A DNA stretch of 64,000 nt, taken from contig NZ_VYPZ01000009.1 of the NCBI RefSeq assembly GCF_008710155.1, forward strand, positions 62,001 to 126,000. The letters are read 5' to 3'. The notes under the pieces are model-generated. The model ran no database searches, was not told the DNA's origin, and saw only the letters and a program-made list of their open reading frames with translations. The first letter of the stretch is position 1; the number at the start of each line of letters is the position of its first letter. Source of the DNA: Sphingobium limneticum (lineage in GTDB: Bacteria > Pseudomonadota > Alphaproteobacteria > Sphingomonadales > Sphingomonadaceae). Shown piece by piece: positions 8,641 through 18,051 of the stretch. Made by a program: the position numbers and the translations under genes.

Positions 8641-10047
8641 TTATTCGCCAATAGAGTCCAGCGCCGCAACGGCGGCGGCGAAGGCATCGCCGCGCGCTTC
8701 GAAATCGCGAAACTGGTCGAAACTGGCGCAAGCGGGCGACAACAGCACCACATCCCCCGGCTGCGCGATGCGCGCGGCGCGGCGGACGGCGGCGCTTAGC
8801 ATTTCACTGTCGTCCACCGCCATAGAGGCACGAAGCAGATCGGCGAACATATGCCCCGCTTCACCGATGGTATAGGCGTGGGCGATGTTGGCGAAATGCG
8901 GGACGCACTCGTCCAGATTGTCGGACTTGGCGACGCCGCCCAGGATCCAGTGGATGCGGGGCTTGCCGTTCTTCGCGGGCCATGCGGCGAGCGCAGGCGC
9001 GGTGGAGGCGGCGTTGGTCGCCTTGCTGTCATTGACGTAGAGGACGCCATTATGGGTGCCGACGGCCTGCATGCGGTGGGGGAGCGAAGCGTAGCTGGCG
9101 AGGGCCGCGGCTATGGTCGCTTCGTCGATCCCCAGCGCCTGTGCGACAGCGACAGAGACAGCGGCGTTCTGCGCATTGTGCGGACCTTGAAGGGCGGGCC
9201 AGGTGAGTTGAGCGACGGGATCGATATCCCCTGACCCAACCTCAACCACGTCATCCCCGCGAAGGCGGGCATCCATCTCCCCGGACTCGCGTACGGAGGC
9301 AAGGTCCGGAGATGGGTTCCCGCCTTCGCGGGAATGACGGAGTTGTGTGGCGATCCCTCGGCTCGGCTCATCCTCGGTCGCGATGACCGCCACATGCCCG
9401 GCCGACTGCATCGTGAACAGCCGTGCCTTGGACGCGACATAGCCTTCGAAGCCGTCATAGCGATCGAGATGGTCCGGCGTGATGTTGAGCAGCACCGCGA
9501 CGTCGCAGTCGAGGCTGTGGGTCAGGTCGATCTGATAGCTGGAGAGTTCCAGCACATAGACGCCCACGCCATGCAGGTTCGGCTCCAGCGGCGGCTGACT
9601 CAGGATCGGCAGGCCGATATTGCCGCCCATCACCGTGGGGAAACCCGCCTGTTCGATGATGTGGTGGATCAGCGCCGTGGTGGTCGACTTGCCGTTGGTG
9701 CCGGTGATGCCGACGACCTTGTGCGGCGGCAGCGTCGGCCGGGCGAGCGCGAACAGTTCGATGTCGCCGATGATCGGCACGCCCGCGATCTTGGCGCGCA
9801 TGGCGATGGGGTGGCGGTTCAATGGCACGCCCGGCGACACGACGATGCCGTCGAAACCGGCGAGGTCGATCTCCATCGGATCGCCCAGCTCCGCCTTGCC
9901 CGCGACCAGCGCGCGCGCTTCATCCCGGCTATCCCAGGCGACGACGCGCGCGCCGCTGGCGACCAGCGTGTCGACCGTGGCAAGGCCCGAGCGGGCAAGG
10001 CCCAGCACGGCGTAGGTTTTCCCCTTGAAAGCCTCCGAAACGATCAT
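8641..10047 (-). CDS. murD: UDP-N-acetylmuramoylalanine--D-glutamate ligase MurD, with an in-frame repeat insertion
   Basis: MurD adds D-glutamate to UDP-MurNAc-L-Ala. The P-loop GTNGKSTTT near residue 115, YQIDLTHSLDCDVAVLLNITPDHLDRYDG and the C-terminal VNDSKATNAAST are intact. At 468 aa it is about 30 residues longer than the Escherichia coli enzyme. The excess lies at about residues 237-267 and is encoded by a palindromic repeat at 9248-9340, which reads LRHSREGGNP and MDARLRGDD without a stop or frameshift. It sits between DEPSRGIAT and LQGPHN, probably a surface loop of the central domain. As an essential single copy here, the enzyme should still be active. Confidence 0.96.
   Translation of the reverse strand: MIVSEAFKGKTYAVLGLARSGLATVDTLVASGARVVAWDSRDEARALVAGKAELGDPMEIDLAGFDGIVVSPGVPLNRHPIAMRAKIAGVPIIGDIELFALARPTLPPHKVVGITGTNGKSTTTALIHHIIEQAGFPTVMGGNIGLPILSQPPLEPNLHGVGVYVLELSSYQIDLTHSLDCDVAVLLNITPDHLDRYDGFEGYVASKARLFTMQSAGHVAVIATEDEPSRGIATQLRHSREGGNPSPDLASVRESGEMDARLRGDDVVEVGSGDIDPVAQLTWPALQGPHNAQNAAVSVAVAQALGIDEATIAAALASYASLPHRMQAVGTHNGVLYVNDSKATNAASTAPALAAWPAKNGKPRIHWILGGVAKSDNLDECVPHFANIAHAYTIGEAGHMFADLLRASMAVDDSEMLSAAVRRAARIAQPGDVVLLSPACASFDQFRDFEARGDAFAAAVAALDSIGE
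9248..9340. repeat. palindromic dispersed repeat inserted in frame inside murD
   Basis: Imperfect inverted repeat: the left arm runs from 9248 to about 9285 and the right arm from about 9305 to 9340, with a loop of about 19 bases. The arm cores CCCGCGAAGGCGGG match each other. This is the widespread GTCATTCCCGCGAAGGCGGG-type element usually found between genes. Here it lies wholly within coding sequence in an open frame. Confidence 0.9.
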
Positions 10048-10051
10048 CCGC

Positions 10052-11125
10052 TTACCTCAGCTTCAAGGTGGCAAGGCCGGCGAGCGCCAGGATGAAGGCG
10101 ATGATCCAGAAACGGATCACCACGGTCGGTTCGGCCCAGCCCAATTGTTCGAAATGATGATGGATCGGCGCCATCTTGAACACGCGCTTGCCGGTGCGCT
10201 TGTAGAAGAAGACCTGGATGATGACGCTCAGCGCTTCCACCACGAACAGCCCGCCGATAATGCCCAGCACGATTTCATGGTGGGCGGTGACGGCGATCAC
10301 GCCGATCGTGCCGCCCAGCGCCAGCGATCCGGTGTCGCCCATGAAGACGGCGGCCGGCGGCGCGTTGAACCACAGGAAGGCCAGGCCCGCGCCGATGATC
10401 GCGCCGCACAATATGGTGAGGTTGCCCGCGCCCGGCACATGGGGGATGCCCAGATAGGCGGCAAAATCCGCGCGGCCGACCAGATAGACGATCAGCATGA
10501 AGGCCAAGCTGGCGATGATGACCGGCATGGTGGCGAGGCCGTCGAGGCCGTCGGTCAGGTTCACCGCATTGCCGAACGCCACGATGACGAAGGCGGCAAA
10601 GCAGAAGTAGAACGGCCCCAGTTCGATCGCCGGGCCATTGTAGAAAGGCACGTAGAGCGCGGTATTGCCATGCTGATGAACGATCATCCAGGCGGCGACA
10701 CCGGCGATGAGAAATTCGAAGATCAGGCGCATCCGCCCCGAAAGCCCCTTATGACTGGCCTTCGTCACCTTGTCATAATCGTCGAGGAAGCCGATCGCGC
10801 CGAAACCCAGGGTCACGAACAGGCAGGCCCAGACATAGGTGGATTGCAGGTCCATCCACAGCAGCACGGAAACGACCATGGAGGTCAGGATCATGAGGCC
10901 GCCCATGGTCGGCGTGCCGCGCTTGGCCAGATGGCTTTGCGGGCCGTCGTCGCGGATCGGCTGTCCCTTGCCCTGACGGACACGCAGCCAGCCGATGAAT
11001 TTGGGGCCGATGACGAGGCCGATGATGAGCGAGGTGAAGATCGCCGCGCCCGCCCGGAAGGACAGGTAACGGATCAGGTTGAAAATACCTGCGAAATCCA
11101 GGGTTTCGGCCAGCCAGTAGAGCAT
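10052..11125 (-). CDS. mraY: phospho-N-acetylmuramoyl-pentapeptide-transferase MraY
   Basis: MraY transfers phospho-MurNAc-pentapeptide to undecaprenyl phosphate, making lipid I in the inner membrane. The 357-aa protein has about ten membrane segments. Conserved cytosolic motifs are seen: [14 protein letters not shown] with the catalytic aspartate pair, [25 protein letters not shown] and the histidine loop APIHHHFE. It shares one base with the murF stop (TAATG) and lies 4 bp before murD. Confidence 0.97.
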   Translation of the reverse strand: MLYWLAETLDFAGIFNLIRYLSFRAGAAIFTSLIIGLVIGPKFIGWLRVRQGKGQPIRDDGPQSHLAKRGTPTMGGLMILTSMVVSVLLWMDLQSTYVWACLFVTLGFGAIGFLDDYDKVTKASHKGLSGRMRLIFEFLIAGVAAWMIVHQHGNTALYVPFYNGPAIELGPFYFCFAAFVIVAFGNAVNLTDGLDGLATMPVIIASLAFMLIVYLVGRADFAAYLGIPHVPGAGNLTILCGAIIGAGLAFLWFNAPPAAVFMGDTGSLALGGTIGVIAVTAHHEIVLGIIGGLFVVEALSVIIQVFFYKRTGKRVFKMAPIHHHFEQLGWAEPTVVIRFWIIAFILALAGLATLKLR

Positions 11126-12516
11126 TAGTTCGTATCTCCGTCACGGGCGGCCTCGGCCAGGGCAGCGACCAGGCGGGACAGGCCCACGCCGTTGGAGCCC
11201 TTGACCAGGATCGCGTCGCCCGCGCGCATTTCGGTTTGGATGAGGGGGATGGCCGCCGCCGTGTCGGCAACATGGACATGGGGAATGGCGCTGCCCAGCG
11301 CATCGGCCAGCGGCGCCATTTCCGCGCCGACCAATATGACATAATCGACCTGTCCCGCGCCCAGCGGTTCGGCAAGGCCGGCATGGAGTTCGACGCTGCG
11401 GTCGCCCAGTTCGCGCATGCCGCCCAATATGGCGATGCGACGATCGGCCTTTTCCCGACCAAGCTGGGTGAGCGTCGCCTTCATGGACAGCGGATTGGCG
11501 TTGTAGCTTTCGTCGATCAGCAGCGCTTCGCCACCCGCGACCGGGAGGATGCGCCGTTCGCCCCGGCCTGGCAGGCCCGGCATTTCGGCCAGCGCCAGGC
11601 CCGCCGCCGCCAGATCGCCGCCGACCGCCTCGACCGCGGCCAGCACGGCGAGCGCGTTGGACACCCAATGGTCGCCCGGCGCCGCGACGGTGAAGCAGAG
11701 TTCGGCACCCGGCAGGGTTGCCGTGACCAAAGTGCCTCCGCCCGGCGCGGGCACGGCTTCGCGCGCGCAGATATCGGCCTGCGGGCTGGTGCCGAAGGTC
11801 AGGATGCGGGCGGCGTGGCGCTCCGCCTTGTTGTAGAGCAGCGCGACATGCGGACTGTCATAGGGGATGATCGCGGTGCCGCCAGGTTGCAGTCCCTCGA
11901 AAATCTCCGCCTTGGCTTCGGCGATCTTCGCTTCGGTGCCGAAAAATTCGATATGGGCTGGCGCGATGGCCGTGACGATAGCGACATGCGGACGGACTTG
12001 TCGTGTTAGCGCAGACAGTTCGCCGGCATGGTTCATACCCATTTCGAACACGCCATAGGACGTATCGCGCGCCATGCGCGACAGGCTCAAGGGCACGCCG
12101 ACATGATTATTGTAGCTTTTGACCGAACGATGCACCTCGCCCGGCGCGGCACGATCCAGCGCCTGAAACAGCGCTTCCTTCGTGCCGGTCTTGCCGACCG
12201 ATCCGGTGACGCCGATTACCTTGCCATTCATGCGCTTGCGCGATGCTTTTCCCAGCGCCTCGAGCGCGAGAGCGCTGTCGGGGACGAGGATATGGGGGTG
12301 TTCGACCGGTTCGCTGACGATCGCGCCGGCCGCGCCTTGGCCGAACGCCTTGTCGACGAACTTATGGCCGTCGGTCGCCTCGCCCTTCATCGCGACGAAC
12401 AGGTCGCCCTGCCCCACTTCGCGGCTGTCGAAGGCGACGCCCGAAACGGCAAACGGCGCCGACGCGGCGCCGCCTGTGGCCTCGGCGATTTCGGCGGAGG
12501 TCCAGAGGTCGGTCAT
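11125..12516 (-). CDS. murF: UDP-N-acetylmuramoyl-tripeptide--D-alanyl-D-alanine ligase MurF
   Basis: MurF adds the D-Ala-D-Ala made by Ddl, completing the cytosolic UDP-MurNAc-pentapeptide. The start ATG 12516 ([16 protein letters not shown], 463 aa) has GGAGG 9 nt upstream; the in-frame ATG at 12525 is directly against that site. The P-loop is [13 protein letters not shown], followed by [15 protein letters not shown] and the C-terminal [15 protein letters not shown]. It is separated from murE by 97 bp containing an inverted repeat, the longest internal gap from mraZ to ftsA. Confidence 0.96.
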   Translation of the reverse strand: MTDLWTSAEIAEATGGAASAPFAVSGVAFDSREVGQGDLFVAMKGEATDGHKFVDKAFGQGAAGAIVSEPVEHPHILVPDSALALEALGKASRKRMNGKVIGVTGSVGKTGTKEALFQALDRAAPGEVHRSVKSYNNHVGVPLSLSRMARDTSYGVFEMGMNHAGELSALTRQVRPHVAIVTAIAPAHIEFFGTEAKIAEAKAEIFEGLQPGGTAIIPYDSPHVALLYNKAERHAARILTFGTSPQADICAREAVPAPGGGTLVTATLPGAELCFTVAAPGDHWVSNALAVLAAVEAVGGDLAAAGLALAEMPGLPGRGERRILPVAGGEALLIDESYNANPLSMKATLTQLGREKADRRIAILGGMRELGDRSVELHAGLAEPLGAGQVDYVILVGAEMAPLADALGSAIPHVHVADTAAAIPLIQTEMRAGDAILVKGSNGVGLSRLVAALAEAARDGDTN

Positions 12517-12531
12517 CGACGCCATCCTCCA

Positions 12532-12592
12532 TTCGGTTCGAGCTTGTCGAGAACCATATGCGCCAAACGGTTCTCGACAAGCTCGAACCGAA
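12532..12592. repeat. 24-bp inverted repeat in the murE-murF gap
   Basis: Perfect 24-base arms (12532-12555 and 12569-12592, core GAGCTTGTCGAGAACC) flank a 13-base loop. This is a common dispersed palindrome family in alphaproteobacteria, related to the copy at 41687-41772. It sits a few bases upstream of the murF ribosome site, so the RNA hairpin could affect murF translation or partly end transcription after murE. No T-run follows. Confidence 0.85.
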
Positions 12593-12613
12593 CGGAAAGG
12601 TGGGAACCCAGAA

Positions 12614-14071
12614 TCAACCCGCGCACTCCCGTGCGACGGTGACGTCGTCGAAGGGCAGCACGCGGTCGCCGATGATCTGGCCCTGTTCATGGCCCTTGCC
12701 GGCCAGCAGGACGATATCGTCCGCGCCCGCCTGACCGATGGCGGCGGCGATGGCGGCGCGGCGACCGCCGATTTCCTCGGCCTGCGGCGCGCCCGCCAGC
12801 ACGGCGGCGCGGATGGCGGAGGGTTCTTCCGAACGGGGATTGTCGTCGGTGACGATGACATGGTCGGACAGTTCGGCCGCGACCTTGCCCATCAGCGGGC
12901 GCTTGCCCGCATCGCGATCGCCGCCGGCGCCGAACAGGGTGATGAGCTTGCCGCGCGTATGCGGGCGCAGCGCCTCTATCGCGGCCTTCAGGCCGTCGGG
13001 CGTATGGGCATAATCGACATAGACGGGGGCGCCCGCCTTGCTGATGACCGCGCGTTCCAGCCGGCCGCGCACCGGCTGGACCCGGCCGAGCAGTTCCATC
13101 ACCTTGGCCGTGTCACTGCCGGTCGCGATGACGAGGCCGGCGGCGGTCAGCGCATTGGCGGCCTGATAGGCGCCGATCAACGGCAGATTGACCTTGTAGA
13201 TCTTGCCATCGGCTTCAACCTCCAGCGTCTGGCCCAACTGGGTCGGGGTGCGGTTGACGAGGCGCAATGCCTGTCCCTGCACCCCGACGCTCAGCACCCG
13301 AAGCCCCCCCTTCGTAGCGCGCTGGATGACCTTGTCCGACCACGCATCGTCAGCCCAGACGACGGCCGTGCCGTCGGCCGACACGACTTCGTCGAACAAG
13401 CGCATCTTGGCGTCGAAATAGCTGTCCATGTCGCCATGATAATCGAGATGATCGCGCGACAGGTTGGTGAAGGCGCCGGCGACGACCGGCAGCCCCTCGG
13501 TGCGATATTGGTCCAGGCCATGGCTGGACGCCTCAAACGCGGCATGGGTGATGCCTTCGCGCTTCAGGCCCGACATATTGGCGAGGAAGGTGACGATGTC
13601 CGGCGTGGTGAGGCCGGTCGACACCTGATCGACCGCCGTGGTGACGCCCAGCGTGCCGATCGACGCGGACTTGTGGCCCAGCATGCGCCACAGCTGGCGC
13701 GCGAGTTCCACCGTGCTGGTCTTGCCATTGGTGCCGGTGACAGCGACGGTCATGTCCGGGAAGGGCGCGAAATAGCGTGCGGCCATCAGCGCCAGCAGGC
13801 GGCGGGGATTGGCGTGGGCGATATGGATCGCCCCTTCCACCTTCGCTTCGGGGCGGGCGACGATGGCGACAGCACCGGCCTTCACCGCGTCGGGAATATA
13901 ATCCTCACCATTGACGCGCAGGCCCTGAAATGCGCCGAACACGGTGCCGGGCGCGACCTTGCGATTGTCGATGGCGAAGCCGGTCACAGACGCGTCAAGG
14001 CCGGCGGTGCCGCCGACCTTGTCCGAACCATCCACATCCAGCCCCTCGATAAGCGACCCGAGGCGCATCAT
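12614..14071 (-). CDS. murE: UDP-MurNAc-L-Ala-D-Glu--meso-diaminopimelate ligase MurE
   Basis: MurE adds the third stem residue. The motif DNPR at residues 410-413 is the established signature of meso-diaminopimelate specificity, so the peptidoglycan is probably the DAP type. The 485-aa product has the P-loop TGTNGKTSTVE at about 113, AFEASSHGLDQYR, and NLSRDHLDYHGDMDSY carrying the region of the carbamylated lysine. It overlaps ftsI by ATGA. Confidence 0.97.
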   Translation of the reverse strand: MMRLGSLIEGLDVDGSDKVGGTAGLDASVTGFAIDNRKVAPGTVFGAFQGLRVNGEDYIPDAVKAGAVAIVARPEAKVEGAIHIAHANPRRLLALMAARYFAPFPDMTVAVTGTNGKTSTVELARQLWRMLGHKSASIGTLGVTTAVDQVSTGLTTPDIVTFLANMSGLKREGITHAAFEASSHGLDQYRTEGLPVVAGAFTNLSRDHLDYHGDMDSYFDAKMRLFDEVVSADGTAVVWADDAWSDKVIQRATKGGLRVLSVGVQGQALRLVNRTPTQLGQTLEVEADGKIYKVNLPLIGAYQAANALTAAGLVIATGSDTAKVMELLGRVQPVRGRLERAVISKAGAPVYVDYAHTPDGLKAAIEALRPHTRGKLITLFGAGGDRDAGKRPLMGKVAAELSDHVIVTDDNPRSEEPSAIRAAVLAGAPQAEEIGGRRAAIAAAIGQAGADDIVLLAGKGHEQGQIIGDRVLPFDDVTVARECAG

Positions 14072-15771
14072 TCTTTCTCCTTGTCGCCGTGCAGCAGCGG
14101 CATCAGATCCGAGATATCCACGTCACGGCTTTCGTCCGGCATCACGCCCAGCATCGGGCCGGTGCGCTCCACCACCCGCTTCACCACCGGAGCGGCGGTC
14201 CAGGCAGCGGTGCGCAGGCCATATTGGCCGGTCGCCTCGTCCATGATCGCGACCACGACATAGCGGGGATTGTCCATCGGGAAGGCAGAAGCGAAAGTCG
14301 TCACGAGCGAAGTCTTGTTATAGCGCCCCTCCTGGGGCTTTTCGGCGGAACCCGTCTTGCCTCCCACCCGGAATCCCTTGGCGTCGGCGCTTCGTCCTGT
14401 ACCCGCCGATACGATCATCCGCAACAGTTGGCGCATCCGCGCGCTGGTGGCGGCGGTGAAGACGCGGCGTCCTTCGGGCACTTCGTCCGGGCGCAGCTTG
14501 CGCATGGTGGCGGGGCGCCAGATGCCGCCATTGACCAGCGCCGCATAGGCCGCCGCCAGATGCAGCGGCGTGACCGCGATGCCATGGCCGTAGGCCGTGG
14601 TCATGCTGGTGATGCGGCCCCAGCTGGACGGCCAGATGCCCTTGGCCCGTTCATTGAACTCGATCGGCGCGCGCTGGTCAAAATCCAGGCTGCGGAACAT
14701 CTTTTGCAGCGGCTCCGCGCCCATTTCGTCGGCGATGCGCGCCGTGCCGATGTTCGAGCTGTGGACCAGGATTTCCGGCACGTTGATCCAGCGACCCATG
14801 GAATGATCGTCGCGGATGCGGAAGCCGGCGACGGCGAGCGGCGCGGTGGCGTCATAGCGCTTGCTCATCGACGTCACGACACCGGCATCCATGGCCGCCG
14901 CGATCGACAGCGGCTTGAAGGACGAACCCAATTCGTAGCGGGCCTGCACCATATGGTTGCAAAGCGGCGATTCGCTGCACGTCTTGCCCGCATAATTTTG
15001 CAGCTTGTTGGGATCGAAGACGGGGATGGAGGCCATGGCGATGATCTCGCCGGTATTGGCGTCCATGATGATGCCGCCCGCGCCCTTCGCCTTGGTCTGT
15101 ACCAGCTGCGCGTAAAGTTCGCTTTCCAGCGCGCCCTGCACCCGGCTGTCGATCGAGATGGCGAAGGGCTTGCCGCGTTGCGCGGCCTGCGTCAGCCGAT
15201 CGTTGAAGGCCGCTTCCACGCCCATGCCGCCTTGCCCTTCGGCATTGGGCGCAAAGCCCAGCACATGGGCCGCCAGCGTGCGCTGCGGATAGAGGCGTTC
15301 CTTCTCACGCGGAAATTCGATGCCGATTTCGCCCAGCGCGTTCACCGCTGCCACTTCTTCGGGCAGGGCGCGGCGGCGCAGATAGGCCCAGCCACGGCCG
15401 GTCAGCTTCTTGTAGAACGCCGCCTCGGGTTCGTCAGGGAAGATTTCGTGCAGCTTGCGGGCCAGTTCGCCCGGATCGCCGATCAGCTTGGACGGGCGCA
15501 CCGCCACCGAATAGGCGTCCATGGTGCGCGCCAGCGGCACGCCGTTGCGATCGACGATATCCGCGCGCGCCGGCAGGAAGGGCGACAGGCTGCCGTCCCC
15601 CGCATTGCCATGCGCGAAAATGCCGACCCAGGCGAGTCGGCCGATCAATATGGCAGTGATGGCAAGAAACAGGATCAGCAGCAGCATCAGCCGGTTGTGG
15701 GCGATGGCGGTCAGGTTGACCCGCGCTCGCCCGGCCCGCTCGCCGCCCGGCTGGACAATGATCGTGGCCAT
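14068..15771 (-). CDS. ftsI: septal peptidoglycan transpeptidase FtsI (PBP3)
   Basis: FtsI is the class B penicillin-binding protein that cross-links septal peptidoglycan with FtsW. The 567-aa product has a short cytosolic tail, one membrane anchor at about residues 28-50, a PBP dimerisation domain and a transpeptidase domain. The active-site set is complete: SxxK with Ser283 and Lys286, SSN at 338-340 and KTG at 472-474. Its ATG shares one base with the stop of the ftsL-like gene (TGATG). Confidence 0.97.
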   Translation of the reverse strand: MATIIVQPGGERAGRARVNLTAIAHNRLMLLLILFLAITAILIGRLAWVGIFAHGNAGDGSLSPFLPARADIVDRNGVPLARTMDAYSVAVRPSKLIGDPGELARKLHEIFPDEPEAAFYKKLTGRGWAYLRRRALPEEVAAVNALGEIGIEFPREKERLYPQRTLAAHVLGFAPNAEGQGGMGVEAAFNDRLTQAAQRGKPFAISIDSRVQGALESELYAQLVQTKAKGAGGIIMDANTGEIIAMASIPVFDPNKLQNYAGKTCSESPLCNHMVQARYELGSSFKPLSIAAAMDAGVVTSMSKRYDATAPLAVAGFRIRDDHSMGRWINVPEILVHSSNIGTARIADEMGAEPLQKMFRSLDFDQRAPIEFNERAKGIWPSSWGRITSMTTAYGHGIAVTPLHLAAAYAALVNGGIWRPATMRKLRPDEVPEGRRVFTAATSARMRQLLRMIVSAGTGRSADAKGFRVGGKTGSAEKPQEGRYNKTSLVTTFASAFPMDNPRYVVVAIMDEATGQYGLRTAAWTAAPVVKRVVERTGPMLGVMPDESRDVDISDLMPLLHGDKEKE

Positions 15772-16421
15772 CAGCGCGCCTCCTTGCGCTTCTCGCGCGC
15801 CGCCTTGGCGCTCAGGTCGCCCAGCGTGCTGTCATCCAGCAGCTTGGCATCGAGCATCGCCATCCGCTCCGCCTTGCGCGCGATCGGATTGGGCTTCGAC
15901 ACGTCGGCGTCGGCCTTCGCCTGCTGCGCGGGGGTACGCGGCGCGGGCTTGGGCAGCTTGTCGACGGCGTCGGCAGCATGGGCTTCGCGGATCACCGCGA
16001 TATCGCTGCGAATCTGGGTTGCGGCGGGGCTTTCGGGCGCCTTTTGCGGGGCGGAGGGCAGGTCGGCCGGGGTTTCGACCATCGCCACCATCACCGGCGG
16101 CGCGACATAATCGGGACCGTTGGGCTGGACCCCGTCCAGATGGGCCAGCGCCCGCTCACCACCCAGATATTGCTGGGCGCTGGGCGTCGAATACATGAAA
16201 TCGTCCTGATTCCAGCGTTCCAGCTGACGCATGGAGGCGCGTGCGCTGAATTCAGTTTCCAGATAGCGGATGTCGGCCTTCGTCCGTGCGATCTGCGCCC
16301 GGACCTTCATCAGTTCGTTGCGTTCGGTCGCGACTTTGAGCGACACCATATAAGCGCCCAGCGCACCCAGCGCGACCAGGATCACCCAGATCAGGCTCTG
16401 CAACCTTTTGACGGCGATCAT
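15771..16421 (-). CDS. ftsL: FtsL-like divisome protein with a long C-terminal extension
   Basis: The position between rsmH and ftsI, one membrane helix at residues 10-26 ([19 protein letters not shown]) and a following heptad-like stretch ([19 protein letters not shown]) fit FtsL, the bitopic partner of FtsB and FtsQ. The 216-aa length is about twice the usual FtsL. The extra half is Ala/Pro/Lys-rich, periplasmic and probably disordered. FtsL sequences diverge strongly, so the name rests on topology and context. It overlaps rsmH by ATGA. Confidence 0.8.
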   Translation of the reverse strand: MIAVKRLQSLIWVILVALGALGAYMVSLKVATERNELMKVRAQIARTKADIRYLETEFSARASMRQLERWNQDDFMYSTPSAQQYLGGERALAHLDGVQPNGPDYVAPPVMVAMVETPADLPSAPQKAPESPAATQIRSDIAVIREAHAADAVDKLPKPAPRTPAQQAKADADVSKPNPIARKAERMAMLDAKLLDDSTLGDLSAKAAREKRKEAR

Positions 16422-17371
16422 GAACGGGCACTCCGAAGAGACTGGTGGGCGGGGGCAGACGTACGGATGGCAGCGCGCAGCGTGGCGGATCGGGCACGGG
16501 GGTTGCGCGCCAGTTCGGCCTCGCCCGCCTTCACCGCCTTGGCCGGTTTGGCGAAGGTGGGCTGCGGCCCGGCGGCGCGTTCGGGCATATGCCTGGACCC
16601 GCCGCTGTCGCCGCCGCTGCGGTTGCGCAGAAATTGTTTGACGATGCGGTCTTCCAGAGAGTGGAAGGTCACGATCGCGAGGCGACCGCCCTCCTCCAGC
16701 AGCGCTTCGGCCGCTTCGAGAGCCAGCTCCAGCTCCTCCAGTTCGCGGTTCACATGGATGCGGATCGCCTGGAAGGTGCGGGTCGCCGGGTCTTTCTTGT
16801 CATGCGGCTTGTGGCCCAGCGCCTTGCGGACGACGGTGGCCAGCTGGCCGGTGCGCTCCAGCGGGCGCGCCTCCACGATCGCGCGGGCAACCCGGCGCGA
16901 CTTGGGCTCGTCGCCATAGCGGTAGATGACGTTGGCGATCTCTTCCTCAGACGCCGTGTTGAGGAAATCGGCGGCGCTCATGCCGTCCTGGCTCATCGTC
17001 ATGGTGAGCGGACCGTCCGACTGGAAGGAGAAGCCCCGCTCCGCCCGATCCAGCTGCATCGACGATACGCCGATATCGAGCGTGATGCCCGACAGCTTCT
17101 CGATGCCGCGCTCCGCCAGCAATTCCGCCATGCGCGAAAATTCGCCGGGGATCAGCGTGATCTGATGCGCGTCGGCCACCGCCTGCCCTTCCCGGATCGC
17201 ATCGGGGTCGCGATCGAAGGCGAAGACGCGGGCGCCGGCACGGGCCATCGCACTGCTATAGCCGCCTGCGCCGAACGTGCCGTCGACATGGATCTCGCCG
17301 GGGGTGATGGCGAGGGCGTCGAGGACTTCGTCGATCAGGACGGGGATGTGCGGGGCGGCGGAGTCGCTCAC
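16418..17371 (-). CDS. rsmH: 16S rRNA (cytosine(1402)-N4)-methyltransferase RsmH
   Basis: RsmH (MraW) methylates N4 of C1402 in the 16S rRNA decoding centre using SAM. The 317-aa product begins [13 protein letters not shown] and has the SAM motif [11 protein letters not shown] near residue 29, the GISSMQLD-equivalent [16 protein letters not shown], and [17 protein letters not shown]. The last third is Arg-rich. It is the second gene of the cluster and overlaps both neighbours by ATGA. Confidence 0.96.
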   Translation of the reverse strand: MSDSAAPHIPVLIDEVLDALAITPGEIHVDGTFGAGGYSSAMARAGARVFAFDRDPDAIREGQAVADAHQITLIPGEFSRMAELLAERGIEKLSGITLDIGVSSMQLDRAERGFSFQSDGPLTMTMSQDGMSAADFLNTASEEEIANVIYRYGDEPKSRRVARAIVEARPLERTGQLATVVRKALGHKPHDKKDPATRTFQAIRIHVNRELEELELALEAAEALLEEGGRLAIVTFHSLEDRIVKQFLRNRSGGDSGGSRHMPERAAGPQPTFAKPAKAVKAGEAELARNPRARSATLRAAIRTSAPAHQSLRSARS

Positions 17372-17865
17372 TTGGCAGCCCCTTCCGCGCGCGCATCGAT
17401 CCAGCGGCGGACCTTGTTGCGGATCAGCGCCGGACGATCCGGGCTTTCGACCAGGGCTTCGGGCTTCCAGATCTGGAAATAGCGGCCCACGCCATAGAAG
17501 AAGATCGCGTCCGTAATGCCGGCTTCTTCCTTGATATCGGGGTGGAGGAAGAATCGGCCGGCATCGTCGAAATTCACGTCCTCGATCGTGCCGAGGCGGT
17601 TTTCGCGTTCCAGATCGGCGTTGAAATCGCGCCCGCCCTCATAGGCCTGGCGCTCCAGCTTCTCGACCTCTTCGAACAGGAACTGTTTGTGGGACAGGCC
17701 GAAGCCGGTGGCGCAACCATTGTCGAAATGGACCGACAGGCACAGGCGATTCTCGCCGCCGCTGGCCTGCTTGACCAGCTTGCGCATCTCCAGGGGCAGC
17801 ACGAAACGGCCTTTGCCGTCCGCGACGCTGAATGCGTTGCCCGAATAGAGAATGACGTCCGACAC
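17368..17865 (-). CDS. mraZ: division/cell wall cluster transcriptional repressor MraZ
   Basis: MraZ is an AbrB-fold DNA-binding protein that, where studied, represses its own dcw operon by binding repeated TGGG-type boxes. The 165-aa product has two MraZ repeats, the first with [16 protein letters not shown] near residue 14 and the second with [20 protein letters not shown]. It is the first gene of the operon, overlapping rsmH by ATGA. A matching repeat array lies about 130 bp upstream, supporting autoregulation. The ribosome site is weak. Confidence 0.93.
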   Translation of the reverse strand: MSDVILYSGNAFSVADGKGRFVLPLEMRKLVKQASGGENRLCLSVHFDNGCATGFGLSHKQFLFEEVEKLERQAYEGGRDFNADLERENRLGTIEDVNFDDAGRFFLHPDIKEEAGITDAIFFYGVGRYFQIWKPEALVESPDRPALIRNKVRRWIDARAEGAAK

Positions 17866-17996
17866 GATGGCGACCTGGCCCCTTGTTTTCGGGGCACAGG
17901 CCGTCCGTCGCCGGAATCATGAGAACACCATCCAGCGCACAGGACAACGCAAAGCCTGACGAACCCCAATGCCTGTTTTCCTACCAAGCATGGGGG

Positions 17997-18031
17997 TGGA
18001 CTGCAATGGGAAAGCATGGGTGGCGATGGGA
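17997..18031. promoter_or_regulatory. candidate MraZ box: four TGGN repeats with 10-bp period
   Basis: On the plus strand TGGA starts at 17997 and TGGG at 18007, 18017 and 18027, each exactly one helical turn apart with 5-base repeats and 5-base spacers. This spacing is that of MraZ operators (TGGGN repeats). The array lies 132-166 bp upstream of the mraZ start. The TGGG-bearing strand is opposite to mraZ transcription, so orientation needs checking against known sites. Confidence 0.6.
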
Positions 18032-18051
18032 AAAGACGGTGAAATACGGGG

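Noticed and set aside
17878..17895. A short GCCCC/GGGGC hairpin just upstream of mraZ as a riboswitch
   Set aside because: Only a 5-bp stem with no conserved riboswitch core; probably chance in GC-rich DNA.
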